NCBI RefSeq assembly: GCF_900104665.1 | Contig: NZ_LT629966.1 | Span: forward strand, 58,161 to 122,160 | DNA: 64,000 bases | Direction of reading: 5' to 3' | DNA from: Traorella massiliensis | GTDB taxonomy: Bacteria; Bacillota_I; Bacilli_A; Erysipelotrichales; Erysipelotrichaceae | Part shown: positions 1 through 9,819 of the stretch, piece after piece | How positions within the stretch are numbered: position 1 is the first letter of the stretch | How the letters are laid out: each line of letters starts with the position of its first letter | The notes under the pieces: model-generated | The model's database searches: none | Told to the model about the DNA's origin: nothing | What the model saw: the letters and a program-made list of their open reading frames with translations, nothing else | Made by a program: the position numbers and the translations under genes

Positions 1-593
1 AATACGAGGGCTTTTAAACGATGATGACGATCTCCTTTAGGTGGTGGAACTAATTTTACGATCTGTTCCAATACTTCATGAACATTCAAACCACTTTTAG
101 CACTGATCTGTGGAGCATTGTGAGCATCCAATCCAATGACATTTTCAATTTCTTCGATCACTCGTTCAGGCTCAGCACTTGGCAAATCAATCTTATTGAT
201 AACCGGTACGATTTCAAGATCATTATCGAGTGCCAGATAAACATTCGCCAATGTCTGTGCTTCAATTCCCTGTGCTGCATCTACCACCAGCACAGCCCCT
301 TCACAGGCCGCCAGAGAGCGAGATACCTCATAGGTAAAATCGACATGACCTGGTGTATCAATCAGATGAAAGGTATAGGTTTCACCATCATCTGCTTTAT
401 AATTTAAAGCCACAGCATTCAATTTAATCGTTATGCCTCTTTCTCTTTCAAGATCCATTGTATCAAGCAGCTGATCCTTCATTTCACGAAGTGCCACTGT
501 ATCTGTCATTTCAAGTATACGATCTGCAAGTGTAGATTTTCCATGGTCAATATGAGCAATAATAGAAAAATTACGAATTTTACTCTGATCCAT
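1..593 (-). CDS. lepA: Elongation factor 4 (LepA), 5' part only
   Basis: Translational GTPase that binds elongating ribosomes and can move tRNAs backwards or assist ribosome assembly. Only about the first 197 codons lie in the window; the frame runs off position 1 with no stop. The G1 loop AHIDHGKS is at residues 13-20, followed by the switch motif RGITI, the G3 motif DTPGH and the G4 motif NKID. The [18 protein letters not shown] opening is typical of LepA rather than EF-G or TypA. The ATG at 593 follows a GGAGGG ribosome-binding site about 6 bases upstream. A hairpin at 645-680 lies in its leader. Confidence 0.93.
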   Translation of the reverse strand, partial: MDQSKIRNFSIIAHIDHGKSTLADRILEMTDTVALREMKDQLLDTMDLERERGITIKLNAVALNYKADDGETYTFHLIDTPGHVDFTYEVSRSLAACEGAVLVVDAAQGIEAQTLANVYLALDNDLEIVPVINKIDLPSAEPERVIEEIENVIGLDAHNAPQISAKSGLNVHEVLEQIVKLVPPPKGDRHHRLKALV

Positions 594-644
594 TCAATCC
601 CTCCAATTCACTCACCTATTATAAAGAAAACATTAAAAATAAGC

Positions 645-680
645 AATAAAAAAGAGATTAAGTTGGTACCGAATCTCCCC
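645..680 (-). terminator. Intrinsic terminator or attenuator ahead of lepA
   Basis: On the minus strand a GAGATT/AATCTC stem with a 12-base loop containing GGTACC is followed by six T. It lies downstream of the nrnA terminator (823-848) and 50 bases upstream of the lepA start, so it is either a backup terminator or an attenuator in the lepA leader. The stretch 681-822 holds no recognisable gene. Confidence 0.45.
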
Positions 681-822
681 TTTCATAATATAATAGTAAG
701 CAATTGAGCGACATTACAGACATTTATTTCGATTAGATTATAATACACATATAGATGAAAGCCATACTTTAGATAGTTTTATATACGAACGATAATGTCT
801 AGATATTCTTGCATTTTTTAAC

Positions 823-848
823 AAAAAAAGCCAGAATTACTTCTGACT
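823..848 (-). terminator. Terminator of the ackA-nrnA operon
   Basis: Minus-strand 8-bp stem AGTCAGAA/TTCTGGCT closed by a GTAA tetraloop and followed by seven T. The 5' arm overlaps the last codons and stop of nrnA. Confidence 0.8.
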
Positions 849-1766
849 TTCATGCATACGATCAATCAGTTTTTGATTCGCTTTTTGAATATCTTCAAGG
901 GTAAGATTTTTAGCGCCACTGGCAAAGTTATGCCCGCCACCGCCAAAATGAGCCGCAATATCATTTAATACTGTTCGTTTTGATCTGAAGGATGCGGAAT
1001 AGTTTCCTTCAGGCTGTTCAGTATATAAAACATAAGATTCGATTTCTTCAACATTGGCCATGACATTCACTTTTTCTTTTGCTTTTTCAAATGAGATATC
1101 AAACTTTTCATAATCTTCTTTACTAGCGATGATATAAGCAAGCGAATCCTTGTAGATTACTTTATTGCGAAGATAATTTTCAAATTCATATTCTTTCAGA
1201 TTGACTGAAAACATCTTTAAATTGCATTTTTGAATATCAACTCCAAAACTAACAAGATAAGAAGCAACTCTTAATGAACGTTCACTAACAGTTGGAATTG
1301 AAAATCTCTGTGAATCTGTCAAAAGACCACAGTATAGATACGTAGCTGTTTCTAAAGTTAATGTTTCCTGGTGATCCATCAGCATTTGCGCAATTACTTC
1401 ACAGGCTGCACATGTCGTATCATCAACGATATTTAAATCGCCATAGCTATCTACTACCGGGTGATGATCGATTTTAATGACCTTGGCACATTGATCCCAG
1501 CCTTCACCATCAATTCTTTCACGGTTTGAAGTATCACAGATGATAGCCAATGCTTTTGAAAAATCAATCTTTTCCTGATCACAATCTGGGAAAAAGGAAT
1601 TTGGTGTATCCTTTCCTAAAGCAACGACCTTTTTATTCGGATATTTGCTTTCGATCCATGATTTCATGCCAAACTGACTTCCCTTAGCATCACCATCCGG
1701 TAAAATATGACGATAGATGCAAATCGTGTCAAACTGTTCAATCAATTCTATGATCTGATCCAGCAT
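837..1766 (-). CDS. nrnA: NrnA-like DHH-family oligoribonuclease / pAp phosphatase
   Basis: Cytoplasmic DHH/DHHA1 phosphoesterase. The family degrades short oligoribonucleotides from their ends, and often dephosphorylates 3'-phosphoadenosine 5'-phosphate, using two metal ions. Visible motifs: H-x-x-PDGDA near residue 19, ICDTSN near 77, KIDHHP near 98 (the DHH motif), DDTTC near 114, and the C-terminal DHHA1 signature FGGGGH near 277. The length, 309 residues, is normal for the family. The ATG lies one base beyond the ackA stop, so the two are translationally coupled. The split between nano-RNase, pAp phosphatase and c-di-nucleotide phosphodiesterase activity cannot be read from sequence. Confidence 0.88.
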   Translation of the reverse strand: MLDQIIELIEQFDTICIYRHILPDGDAKGSQFGMKSWIESKYPNKKVVALGKDTPNSFFPDCDQEKIDFSKALAIICDTSNRERIDGEGWDQCAKVIKIDHHPVVDSYGDLNIVDDTTCAACEVIAQMLMDHQETLTLETATYLYCGLLTDSQRFSIPTVSERSLRVASYLVSFGVDIQKCNLKMFSVNLKEYEFENYLRNKVIYKDSLAYIIASKEDYEKFDISFEKAKEKVNVMANVEEIESYVLYTEQPEGNYSASFRSKRTVLNDIAAHFGGGGHNFASGAKNLTLEDIQKANQKLIDRMHESQK

Positions 1767-1767
1767 A

Positions 1768-2964
1768 TTAAAACCCTAAAATGCGATATGTATCTCTTGC
1801 AATCACAAGTTCTTCATTTGTTGGCACAACATAAACGTCTACCTTACTGTCATCATTGCTGATTTTCGCTTCTTTCCCATGAATCTGAGCATTCAGTTCT
1901 GAATTGATGCTTAAACCTAAACACTCTTTCATTGCATCTAAGATCAAACCTCTTAAGTGAGCGTCATTTTCACCTAGACCTGCTGTAAAAGATATCGCAT
2001 CAACATGTCCTAACTGCATCACATAGCCACCAATCATGTTGATAACACGATTTACATACAGCTTTAATGTCAGAATAGCTCTTTCATTTCCTTCATGATA
2101 AGCTTTTTCGATATCACGGGCATCACTAGAAATACCACTGATACCTAACATCCCTGATTTCTTATTAAAGGCTGTATCCAATTCATCAGGAGTCATTCCA
2201 GCCTGTCTAGCCATATATACAGCTACAGCAGGGTCAATATCACCACAGCGTGTACCCATCATGATACCTCCTAATGGTGTAAGACCCATAGAAGTATTTA
2301 CACACACACCGCCGTCAACAGCACTGATAGAAGCTCCATTTCCTAAATGACAGGTAATGATCTTTGTGTCTTTGATATCCTTGCCCATCAGTTCAGCTGT
2401 ACGCTGAGAAATATACTGGTGACTTGTTCCATGAGCACCATATTTTCTTACTTTGTAATCCGTATACCATTCATATGGCAATGGATATAAGAAGCTTTCT
2501 GGTTCCATTGTCTGATGGAAGGCTGTATCAAATACAAATACATGAGAAATTTCTGGAAGAGCTGCTTTGAAAGCACGATATCCAATTAAATGAGCTGGAT
2601 TATGAAGTGGTGCCAAAGGTGCCAATTCTTCAACCTTATTAACAACATCTTCATCAACCAAAGCACTTTCCTTAAAATAGTCGCCACCTTGTACGATACG
2701 ATGTCCTGCTCCCTTGATTTCATCCAGACTTTCTACGACCTTGTAATCTACAAGCGCCTTCAAAAGTAAATCAACGGCAACCGCATGATCTGGAATCGGT
2801 AAATTCTGTACATGCTTTTCACCATTCACCTTGATTGTGAAAATACCTTCTTCCAAACCGATTCTTTCAGCATTACCACTTGTCAGAACTGTTTCTGAAG
2901 GCATGTCGAAAAGCTGAAATTTTAAACTTGAACTTCCTGCATTCACTGAAATAATTTTTGTCAT
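1768..2964 (-). CDS. ackA: Acetate kinase
   Basis: Converts acetyl phosphate and ADP to acetate and ATP, the energy-conserving last step of mixed-acid fermentation. Both family signatures are present: NAGSSSLKFQLF at residues 8-19 and HLGNGASISAV near 206; the DTAFHQTM segment is also conserved. The length of 398 residues is standard. The ATG is preceded by TAGGAGGACAAC. It is followed by nrnA with a one-base gap and preceded by ylxM; no pta is seen in the window. Confidence 0.97.
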   Translation of the reverse strand: MTKIISVNAGSSSLKFQLFDMPSETVLTSGNAERIGLEEGIFTIKVNGEKHVQNLPIPDHAVAVDLLLKALVDYKVVESLDEIKGAGHRIVQGGDYFKESALVDEDVVNKVEELAPLAPLHNPAHLIGYRAFKAALPEISHVFVFDTAFHQTMEPESFLYPLPYEWYTDYKVRKYGAHGTSHQYISQRTAELMGKDIKDTKIITCHLGNGASISAVDGGVCVNTSMGLTPLGGIMMGTRCGDIDPAVAVYMARQAGMTPDELDTAFNKKSGMLGISGISSDARDIEKAYHEGNERAILTLKLYVNRVINMIGGYVMQLGHVDAISFTAGLGENDAHLRGLILDAMKECLGLSINSELNAQIHGKEAKISNDDSKVDVYVVPTNEELVIARDTYRILGF

Positions 2965-2976
2965 GTTGTCCTCCTA

Positions 2977-3288
2977 CTAATCTAAATCTTCAATTTTTTC
3001 TAAATACTGATTGACTTCTTTGATATTCAGCTTTCTTATTTTATCATAAATTTGCTTTCTTGAATGATATTTCTCAATTAAATGCATCTTTTTTTCATAT
3101 TCGAACAGCATCTTCTCACTTCTTTTAACCGTATCCAATACTGCTGCCCGACTGATTCCATAATTTTCAGATATCTCTGATAAAGAAAGATCTTCTTTAA
3201 AATATAGATCACAGATATCCTGCTGCTTTTCTGTTAGCAAGACGCCATACCAGTCAAGGTATTCATTCATTTCCTCAGTTTTCTTCAT
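2977..3288 (-). CDS. ylxM: YlxM-family helix-turn-helix protein (UPF0122)
   Basis: Small sigma-factor-like HTH protein of the YlxM/p13 family, usually found next to signal recognition particle genes and thought to affect SRP function. The text EKQQDICDLYFKEDLSLSEI and the following GISRAAVLDTVKRSEK form the helix-turn-helix. I place the start at 3288 (103 residues). A longer open frame reaches 3336 but runs deep into ftsY and gives a poor N-terminus, whereas the ATG at 3288 overlaps the ftsY stop by 14 bases with AAAGG upstream. Coupling to ftsY, the SRP receptor, supports the assignment. Confidence 0.85.
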   Translation of the reverse strand: MKKTEEMNEYLDWYGVLLTEKQQDICDLYFKEDLSLSEISENYGISRAAVLDTVKRSEKMLFEYEKKMHLIEKYHSRKQIYDKIRKLNIKEVNQYLEKIEDLD

Positions 3289-4252
3289 GATCGATAAAAC
3301 CTTTGCCAATCGAATAAAGATAACTTTCCAGATCAAATGGCTTCAAGTCCTCCAGCTGTTCGCCAAGGCCAATAAACTTAACGCCTAAATGAAGCTGATC
3401 CTTAATTGCGATGACGATGCCACCCTTGGCAGTCCCATCTAGTTTAGTCAGAACGACACCGCTCAGATCTGCTGCTTCATTAAATATCTCTGCTTGAGAT
3501 AGACCATTTTGACCTGTTGTCGCATCCAATACAAGCCAGGTTTCATGAGGAGCCCCTTCGATTTCCTTGCCAACCACTCGTCGCATCTTTGCCAGTTCAT
3601 TCATCAGATTCACCTTATTTTGAAGTCTGCCTGCTGTATCACAAATAAGAATATCCATCTTATGCTCTTTCGCATAGCGGCAGCCATCGACAAGCACACT
3701 GCTAGGATCAGCATTTTCTTTTCCTTTGACACAAGGAATATTCAAACGATCTGCCCATTGTGCCAGCTGATCGACCGCTCCGGCACGGAAAGTATCTGCC
3801 GCAGCGAGGCAAACACTTTTTTGCTGAGAAAGAAAATAGTTTGCCAGTTTCGCAGCGGTTGTTGTTTTTCCACTGCCATTCACACCGACCATCATGATCA
3901 CTGTCACGCCTTCTTTATTTTCATTAAAAGGTTTTTCATCATCCTGACGATACAGATTGCTTAATACCTCGATCAGGCATTCCTCTATCTGATCCGCAGT
4001 CTTCAATTTCTGATCCAAGGCTCTGTTTTCAACCTCATCAACAACTTTTTGGGCAGTATGAATACCCAGGTCTGCCTCTAAAAGAACCATCATCAGTTCT
4101 TCTAAAAATTCCTCATTGACACCCGCAAAATTTAAAGATATCTTACGAATTTTTTCTGAAAAACTGTTTCTGCTTTTTTCAAGACCGCTTAAATAACGAT
4201 CATGATCCTTTTTTGAAGAAAAAGAATTTTTTAACTTTGAAAGAAATCCCAT
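3275..4252 (-). CDS. ftsY: Signal recognition particle receptor FtsY
   Basis: SRP receptor GTPase that docks the ribosome-SRP complex at the membrane. It has an N-terminal alpha-helical segment, then the NG domain: P-loop GVNGSGKTTTAAKLA near residue 124, DTAGR near 206, TKLDGTAKGG near 266 and the C-terminal GLGEQLEDLKPF. At 325 residues it has a short A domain, as in many Firmicutes. The start overlaps the smc stop as TAATG, so it is coupled to smc. Confidence 0.96.
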   Translation of the reverse strand: MGFLSKLKNSFSSKKDHDRYLSGLEKSRNSFSEKIRKISLNFAGVNEEFLEELMMVLLEADLGIHTAQKVVDEVENRALDQKLKTADQIEECLIEVLSNLYRQDDEKPFNENKEGVTVIMMVGVNGSGKTTTAAKLANYFLSQQKSVCLAAADTFRAGAVDQLAQWADRLNIPCVKGKENADPSSVLVDGCRYAKEHKMDILICDTAGRLQNKVNLMNELAKMRRVVGKEIEGAPHETWLVLDATTGQNGLSQAEIFNEAADLSGVVLTKLDGTAKGGIVIAIKDQLHLGVKFIGLGEQLEDLKPFDLESYLYSIGKGFIDHEEN

Positions 4253-7182
4253 TATTGACCTCCCTTTTCATCAATATAATCTAAAGCTTCATTCAGCTGA
4301 ACTCGCAGCAATGAGCTAACACCTTTCTGTTTCATCGTAACACCATATAACGCATCACACTGTTCCATCGTACCTGGACGATGGGTCACGACGATAAACT
4401 GTGAACCATCTTTGAAATGTGAAATATATTTCGCAAAACGCTCTACATTAGCTGTATCTAAAGCAGCTTCCACTTCATCAAAGACACATAGCGGCATGAC
4501 AGAAGATCTTAAGATTGAAAAGAGTACACAAATGGCCACCAAACTCTTTTCTCCGCCACTCAGAAGCGTCAAATTTTGAATATTCTTACCTGGCGGCTGT
4601 ACATCGATATCAATTCCTGTGTTAAGGATATCATCCGGATCAACGAGTTTCAGTGAAGCCCTGCCTCCGCCAAACAGCTTTCTAAATTCATCATTCAGCT
4701 GAGCATTGATCGCATCAAAGCTTTCTTTAAACTGTTTGATCATGATTTCATCCATCTCATCGATTGCCTCTAAGATCTTATTTTTCGCATTTACCAGATC
4801 TTCTTTCTGATGCGTCAAAAATTCATAACGTGAAGAAACTTCTTCATACTGACTTGGCGCTTCAAGATTGATATTTCCTAATGCCGCAATCTCATTTCTA
4901 AGCTCTAATACCCTCTTCTTCGCTTCCGCTGTATCCTGATCGATACGCTGTGTTCTCGCAAACTCATAAGTCATCTCATAATGCGTGCTTAAACGATTGA
5001 GCGCATTCTCCAGGTTGGCTTCCGCTTTGGCCATCTCAACTTCCACATCTTTTTGCTGCGTATTAAGCACGTTGGTTTCTCGGCGAATCTGACGAATCTG
5101 CATATCAATTCTCTCCGATTCAGTTCCTGCCTTCATTCTTCTCTCACGCTTGATCTTGATCTGGGAAGTGATTTCATCACGTTTTTTATAAGCATCCGAT
5201 AACTGTGAGATCAAAGTATCCTCATGAGAAATTTCAATTACCTCACCCTTAGGTGCCAATTCCTCATACTGTACTCTTAAAGAATCCATTTTTGATTTCT
5301 TCGCATCAACAATAGGGGTTAAAGTGGCTAAATCGATCTGAAGCTGAACAATTTCACTAGAGATCGTTTCTCTTTTTGAATTTAAAGAAGCGACTTTAGT
5401 ATCCAGTTCATTGACTGTGAACTGACGTTTTTCAATCTGATCTCTGACATCTTTCAATTCTTTTTTCAAAGTCATCGGCGATGACTGACTTTTTGAACGG
5501 CCACCGCTCATCGATCCATCACGATTGACTGTTTCACCATCCATGGTGACGATCTTATATTTATAACGCAACGCCTTTGCCAATTCATTCGCATTAGCTA
5601 AAGTATCACATACTAAAACATTACCTAATAAATAACTATTTAAGATCTGATAGATAGGATCACAATCCACAAATTCGCTTGCAACTCCTAAATAACCATT
5701 CATATTTTCACATATGATCTGATGCTCCTTATTCAAAACTCGCTCTCTACATACGCTTAATGGCAAAAAAGTAGCCCTTCCTGACTGATTTTTCTTAAGA
5801 TATGTAATTGCATGACGAGCACTCATTTCATCTTCACAAACGATATGATACATGGCTCCGGCAATCGCACTGCTGATTGCCTGTTCATAAGAATCATGAG
5901 GTTTTAAAACCAGAGAAACAACACCTAAGATTCCCATGAAAGAATCTTTAGCATTCATGATCGTCTGAACACCTTGCTGATGATTGAACGGTGAAGATAC
6001 AAGGTTCTCTAATACAGAAGAACGATTCTTCAATCGATTTAAATAAGCACTCTCTTCTCGGAAAGAATCACGCTGTTTATTTAACTCTTCCAGCAATAAA
6101 CGATCTTTTTCCTGTTTAGAAGCAAGAGATACTTTCAGATCGCTCACACGCTTCTGACGATCTTCATATTCATACGTGACTTCTTCCAGCATCGCTTTGA
6201 TTTCCTTCAGCTTATCCTCATTTGTTGCTGTCTGAAGCGCATATTTTCTCTTCTCATCAATTTCGGTCTTACTAGCTTCAAGACGCTGAATATCATTCAT
6301 GACGCTAACAAAGCTTTCCTGCAGTTTATTAATTTCCTGATCCAACTGACTCATTTCTTTTTTCAGATCAAGATTTTTAGCTTCGCCTACACCAATCGTC
6401 GTTTCATGAATCGCTTTTTTAGACTCTAATTCAAATGCCTCTTTCTTCAATTCATCAATTTTTTGAGTCAACGTTTCAATTTCATCTACTAAAACACTGA
6501 TTTCAATTGTTTCCAGTTCTTTTTTCTTTTCTAAATATAAAGCTGCTTTTTTCGCCTGACGTTTCAATGGATTGACTTGTCTTTCCAGCTCTAAAAGAAT
6601 ATCCTCTAATCGATCTAGATTTTCCTGTGTTCGATTTAACTTTCCTAAAGATTCATTCTTTCTTTTCTTATATTTAGATACGCCTGCAGCCTCTTCAAAA
6701 AGACCACGTCGCTCTTCCGGTTTACTTTCTACAAAATTAGAAACCGTCCCTTGTGATATGATGCTCAGTGAATCCTTTCCTAATCCTGTATCCATGATCA
6801 AATCTTTGACATCTTTTAAGCGGCAAGGGGTTTTATTGATAAAATACTCCCCTTCACCTGTATTACGATGCAAACGTCGAGTAATCTCCACCTCTTCATA
6901 ATCCACATGAAGATAATGCTTCGAATTATCTAAAACAAGTGTCACCTCAGCTACATTCACAGGCTTACGTGTATCTGTTCCATTAAAAATAACATCACTC
7001 ATCTTTTCACCACGTAAACTTTTCACTGACTGTTCACCTAACGCCCATCGCAGAGCATCTGTAATATTACTTTTACCGCAGCCGTTGGGACCTACGATTC
7101 CTACTACTTCACTATCAAAGTTAATGATCGTCTTGTCCGCAAATGATTTAAATCCCTGCAATTCTATTCTTTTTAGAAACAT
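4252..7182 (-). CDS. smc: Chromosome partition protein SMC (short-armed form)
   Basis: ATPase of the bacterial condensin complex. The N-terminal head has Walker A GPNGCGKSN at residues 31-39. The C-terminal head has the signature LLSGGEKSLVAI followed by Walker B LCVFDEVEAALD. Two coiled-coil arms flank a hinge centred on MGILGVVSLVLKP and GGRSKS. I choose the ATG at 7182 because GGAGGG lies 5 bases upstream; an ATG four codons earlier overlaps that site. The result, 976 residues, is about 200 shorter than Bacillus SMC (about 1,186) and close to Mycoplasma SMC, so the arms are short. The heads and hinge look complete. Confidence 0.95.
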   Translation of the reverse strand: MFLKRIELQGFKSFADKTIINFDSEVVGIVGPNGCGKSNITDALRWALGEQSVKSLRGEKMSDVIFNGTDTRKPVNVAEVTLVLDNSKHYLHVDYEEVEITRRLHRNTGEGEYFINKTPCRLKDVKDLIMDTGLGKDSLSIISQGTVSNFVESKPEERRGLFEEAAGVSKYKKRKNESLGKLNRTQENLDRLEDILLELERQVNPLKRQAKKAALYLEKKKELETIEISVLVDEIETLTQKIDELKKEAFELESKKAIHETTIGVGEAKNLDLKKEMSQLDQEINKLQESFVSVMNDIQRLEASKTEIDEKRKYALQTATNEDKLKEIKAMLEEVTYEYEDRQKRVSDLKVSLASKQEKDRLLLEELNKQRDSFREESAYLNRLKNRSSVLENLVSSPFNHQQGVQTIMNAKDSFMGILGVVSLVLKPHDSYEQAISSAIAGAMYHIVCEDEMSARHAITYLKKNQSGRATFLPLSVCRERVLNKEHQIICENMNGYLGVASEFVDCDPIYQILNSYLLGNVLVCDTLANANELAKALRYKYKIVTMDGETVNRDGSMSGGRSKSQSSPMTLKKELKDVRDQIEKRQFTVNELDTKVASLNSKRETISSEIVQLQIDLATLTPIVDAKKSKMDSLRVQYEELAPKGEVIEISHEDTLISQLSDAYKKRDEITSQIKIKRERRMKAGTESERIDMQIRQIRRETNVLNTQQKDVEVEMAKAEANLENALNRLSTHYEMTYEFARTQRIDQDTAEAKKRVLELRNEIAALGNINLEAPSQYEEVSSRYEFLTHQKEDLVNAKNKILEAIDEMDEIMIKQFKESFDAINAQLNDEFRKLFGGGRASLKLVDPDDILNTGIDIDVQPPGKNIQNLTLLSGGEKSLVAICVLFSILRSSVMPLCVFDEVEAALDTANVERFAKYISHFKDGSQFIVVTHRPGTMEQCDALYGVTMKQKGVSSLLRVQLNEALDYIDEKGGQ

Positions 7183-7210
7183 AGATCCCTCCATTTGACT
7201 TAACTATAAA

Positions 7211-7219
7211 ATTATAACA
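7211..7219 (-). promoter_or_regulatory. Extended -10 promoter of smc-ftsY-ylxM
   Basis: Minus-strand TGTTATAAT, a perfect TGnTATAAT extended -10, about 30 bases upstream of the smc start. No good -35 box is seen. The rest of the 7183-7458 gap is AT-rich; a plus-strand TATAAT at 7431-7436 is a candidate -10 for the hemolysin III gene. Confidence 0.55.
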
Positions 7220-7458
7220 TATTTCAGGCATAAAAGAAGTACACTTTCATGTTTTCATTCTATAAATTTTGTACTTTTTACCGTAAATTACAAGATGAAA
7301 GGAATGTTATAGTACCATTCCAGTAAATTGATGTTTGTTCATTTATATATAATCTAGTTTTGAATACTAGATTTTATGCTTTTTAAGACAATATGATAAA
7401 AATGTCTGGTGCTGAAACTTTGATCTGATGTATAATAGTAACAAGCGAGGTCTTATTT

Positions 7459-8157
7459 ATGGAAAATAAAAAAGCAATCACTTCTGATGAAGCCATGAAC
7501 CGTAACGGTTCTATGAAAAATCTGATTCAATTGAGTTTTGGTGAAGAAGTAGGAAATGCCATCACCCATGGTGTAATGGCTGTAATTTGTCTTTTTCTGC
7601 TTCCGGCTGTAGCTATAAAAGCGTATCTGGAAGGCGGTGTCTTACAAGCGACAGGAACTAGTATCTTTATTATTTCAATATTTATGATGTTTTTAGTTTC
7701 TTGTCTTTATCATTCCATGAAATACGAAACACCTCAAAAAACAATCTTTAGGATCCTTGATCACTGCTTTATCTATGTAGCCATTGCCGGCAGCTATACT
7801 CCCATTGCTTTATGTATCATTGAAGGCTGGCAAGGAATCCTGATCTTAATTCTTCAATGGGCCATGGTCTTAGCAGGTGTCTTATATAAATCAATTGCCC
7901 GTCGTTCTTATCCTAAGATCAGCGTTACCATTTATCTCATCATGGGCTGGATCGCTGTTTTATTCATTCCGCTTCTTTTAAAGAAAGCGAGTACGATTTT
8001 CTTAGCGCTTATTGTTTTAGGTGGTATTTTTTATTCCGTTGGAACGCTTTTTTATAAAAAACAATATAATAAAAAATTTTATCATATGATCTGGCATTTC
8101 TTTATTAATGCCGGAGCCATCTCACATATGATTGCCATTATCTTCTTTTTGCATTAA
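7459..8157 (+). CDS. Hemolysin III / PAQR-family membrane protein
   Basis: Seven-helix membrane protein of the HlyIII/YqfA group, related to animal adiponectin/progestin receptors. Conserved features are EEVGNAITHG near residue 30, DHCFIYVAIAGSYTPIA near 106 and HMIWHFFINAGAISH near the C-terminus; the histidines form the predicted zinc site. At 232 residues it is slightly longer than the family average of about 210, because of a polar N-terminal tail. Its cellular role is not established. Its stop overlaps the stop of the facing recombinase gene. Confidence 0.88.
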   Translation: MENKKAITSDEAMNRNGSMKNLIQLSFGEEVGNAITHGVMAVICLFLLPAVAIKAYLEGGVLQATGTSIFIISIFMMFLVSCLYHSMKYETPQKTIFRILDHCFIYVAIAGSYTPIALCIIEGWQGILILILQWAMVLAGVLYKSIARRSYPKISVTIYLIMGWIAVLFIPLLLKKASTIFLALIVLGGIFYSVGTLFYKKQYNKKFYHMIWHFFINAGAISHMIAIIFFLH

Positions 8158-9017
8158 ATCAAATCACGTGGATTTTTATTCATTAAAATTCTTTTTTGCT
8201 GAGAATTGCTGATATGCGTATAGATCTGAGTCGTTGTAATCGAACTATGACCTAAGATATATTGAATATTACGAATATCCACCTCTTCCTGTAATAGTAA
8301 AGAAGCAAACGTATGACGAAACATATGTGGAGTCATATGTAACTTGATATGTGCATGATCGGATGCTTTATGAATCAGATTACGAATACTTTGTTCCGAC
8401 ATTTTCTAATCAAATTTATTGGTGAAGTAATATTCACCTTTTTTTTGAACATTTTTCTCATAGTTCTTTAAAGATTTCATCACTTTTTCCCCTAAATAGA
8501 TCATTCTTTCTTTTTTTCCTTTGCCATGAACCCGAATCAATCCTTCATGTAAATCTACATCTTCTTTTTTTAAGGAACAAAGTTCAGATACCCTTATACC
8601 TGTCGATATTAAAACATCCAAGATCGCAATATCACGATACTTGCCACTGTATGACATAGAAGCAAACAGCTGTTTTAAATAATCAGTAGCGATTGTTTTT
8701 GGAAGCGTCTTTTCTTCTTTGATTCGATAGCGGATCTTACGAAGCGGATGAATATCAATCAAGTCTTCATATTCACCATAACAAAAATAAGCATGAAGTG
8801 AGGCAAGCTTTCGTTTGACCGTTTTAGCTTCATAAACTTCATTTAAATATCTTACATAACTGCCAATTCCAGTCTTATCATCCTCCAGATGATTTTTATC
8901 CATATAATCATAATACTGATTTAAATCAATGCGATACGCTTTTAGCGTATGTGAGCTTAATCTTTTGTTTTCACATTCCTGCAAGTAGTCATTCAAATAC
9001 TTTCGTTCTAATTTCAT
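8154..9017 (-). pseudogene. XerC/XerD-like tyrosine recombinase with an in-frame TAG
   Basis: Site-specific recombinase of the Xer/phage-integrase type. Translation from the ATG at 9017 (GGGAGG 7 bases upstream) gives an N-terminal SAM-like core-binding domain, the first catalytic Arg in STGIRVSEL and the Lys in HGKGKKER. It then meets TAG at 8406-8408. The same frame continues at once with an ATG at 8402 and contains HMFRHTFAS (His-x-x-Arg) and LGHSSITTTQIYTH (His and nucleophilic Tyr). Read through, the protein would be about 287 residues, a normal Xer length. The catalytic set is therefore split by one nonsense codon. It may be a recent pseudogene, a sequencing error, or two polypeptides made by reinitiation. 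Confidence 0.8.
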
Positions 9018-9054
9018 ATTGATTCCTCCCAAAAAGTGAAATCATTGTAACATA

Positions 9055-9082
9055 AGAAAAGCATACCCTTGAAGATATGCTT
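9055..9082 (-). terminator. Terminator of the amino-acid ABC operon
   Basis: Minus-strand stem AAGCATATC/GGTATGCTT (9 bp, one G-T pair) with a 6-base loop, followed by TTCTT. It begins at the stop codon of the ATPase gene. Confidence 0.65.
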
Positions 9083-9818
9083 AATTTGTCTGACTTGTAA
9101 AACGAGCCAAAAATTTTTGAAGCTGTTCACTTTTCGGTGATACAAGAATATCCTGTGGAGCACCTTCCTCAACGATAACACCCTTTTCCATGAAGACGAC
9201 ACGTGAACTCACATCTTTAGCAAAAGCCATTTCATGCGTTACAACGACCATCGTCAGTCCTTCTTCCGCAAGTTTCTTCATGACATCTAACACTTCACCG
9301 ACAGTAACAGGGTCCAAAGCGCTTGTAGGTTCATCAAAAAGCATGACCTGACAATCCATACACAAAGCTCTAGCAATTGCTACACGCTGTTTCTGTCCGC
9401 CTGAAAGCTGGGTTGACGGTTTATCCGCAAAAGCATCCATGCCTACCTTTTTTAAATTCTGATGGGCAATCTTTAAAGCTTCTTCTTTATTTCTTTTTAA
9501 AACCTTGGTCTGAGCGATCATACAGTTTTCAATGACAGACATATTATTAAAAAGATTAAAAGACTGAAACACCATGCCTACTTCACGACGATGCTGATTG
9601 ATATCCCCTTCCAGAACATTTTTTCCATTAACATAGATTTCTCCACTATCCGGCATTTCTAACAGATTGATACAACGCAGCATCGTGCTCTTCCCTGAAC
9701 CGCTGCTTCCGATCACACTGACAACTTCTCCCTTAGATACCGTAAAATTAATATCTTTTAAAACTTCCAGATCACCAAAGCTTTTAGCTAAGTGTTTAAT
9801 TTCAATTACCTTTTCCAT
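9081..9818 (-). CDS. Polar amino-acid ABC importer, ATPase subunit
   Basis: ATP-binding subunit of the GlnQ/HisP group, driving uptake at the inner face of the membrane. Motifs: Walker [10 protein letters not shown] near residue 37, Q-loop in MVFQSFNLF, signature [15 protein letters not shown] near 138, Walker [14 protein letters not shown] near 158 and H-loop VVVTHEM. The length, 245 residues, is standard. It is third in an operon with a permease (one-base gap) and a lipoprotein receptor. The lysine riboswitch upstream of the operon suggests lysine as substrate. Confidence 0.93.
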   Translation of the reverse strand: MEKVIEIKHLAKSFGDLEVLKDINFTVSKGEVVSVIGSSGSGKSTMLRCINLLEMPDSGEIYVNGKNVLEGDINQHRREVGMVFQSFNLFNNMSVIENCMIAQTKVLKRNKEEALKIAHQNLKKVGMDAFADKPSTQLSGGQKQRVAIARALCMDCQVMLFDEPTSALDPVTVGEVLDVMKKLAEEGLTMVVVTHEMAFAKDVSSRVVFMEKGVIVEEGAPQDILVSPKSEQLQKFLARFTSQTN

Positions 9819-9819
9819 A

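Noticed and set aside
78..407. 109-codon plus-strand frame at the window start
   Set aside because: It lies antisense inside lepA, whose frame shows clear GTPase motifs.
8406..8408. Amber codon read as an amino acid (recoding)
   Set aside because: Other genes here end normally at TAG (both tnpB genes, the 73-codon gene), and no downstream recoding structure is evident, so nonsense mutation or sequence error is simpler.
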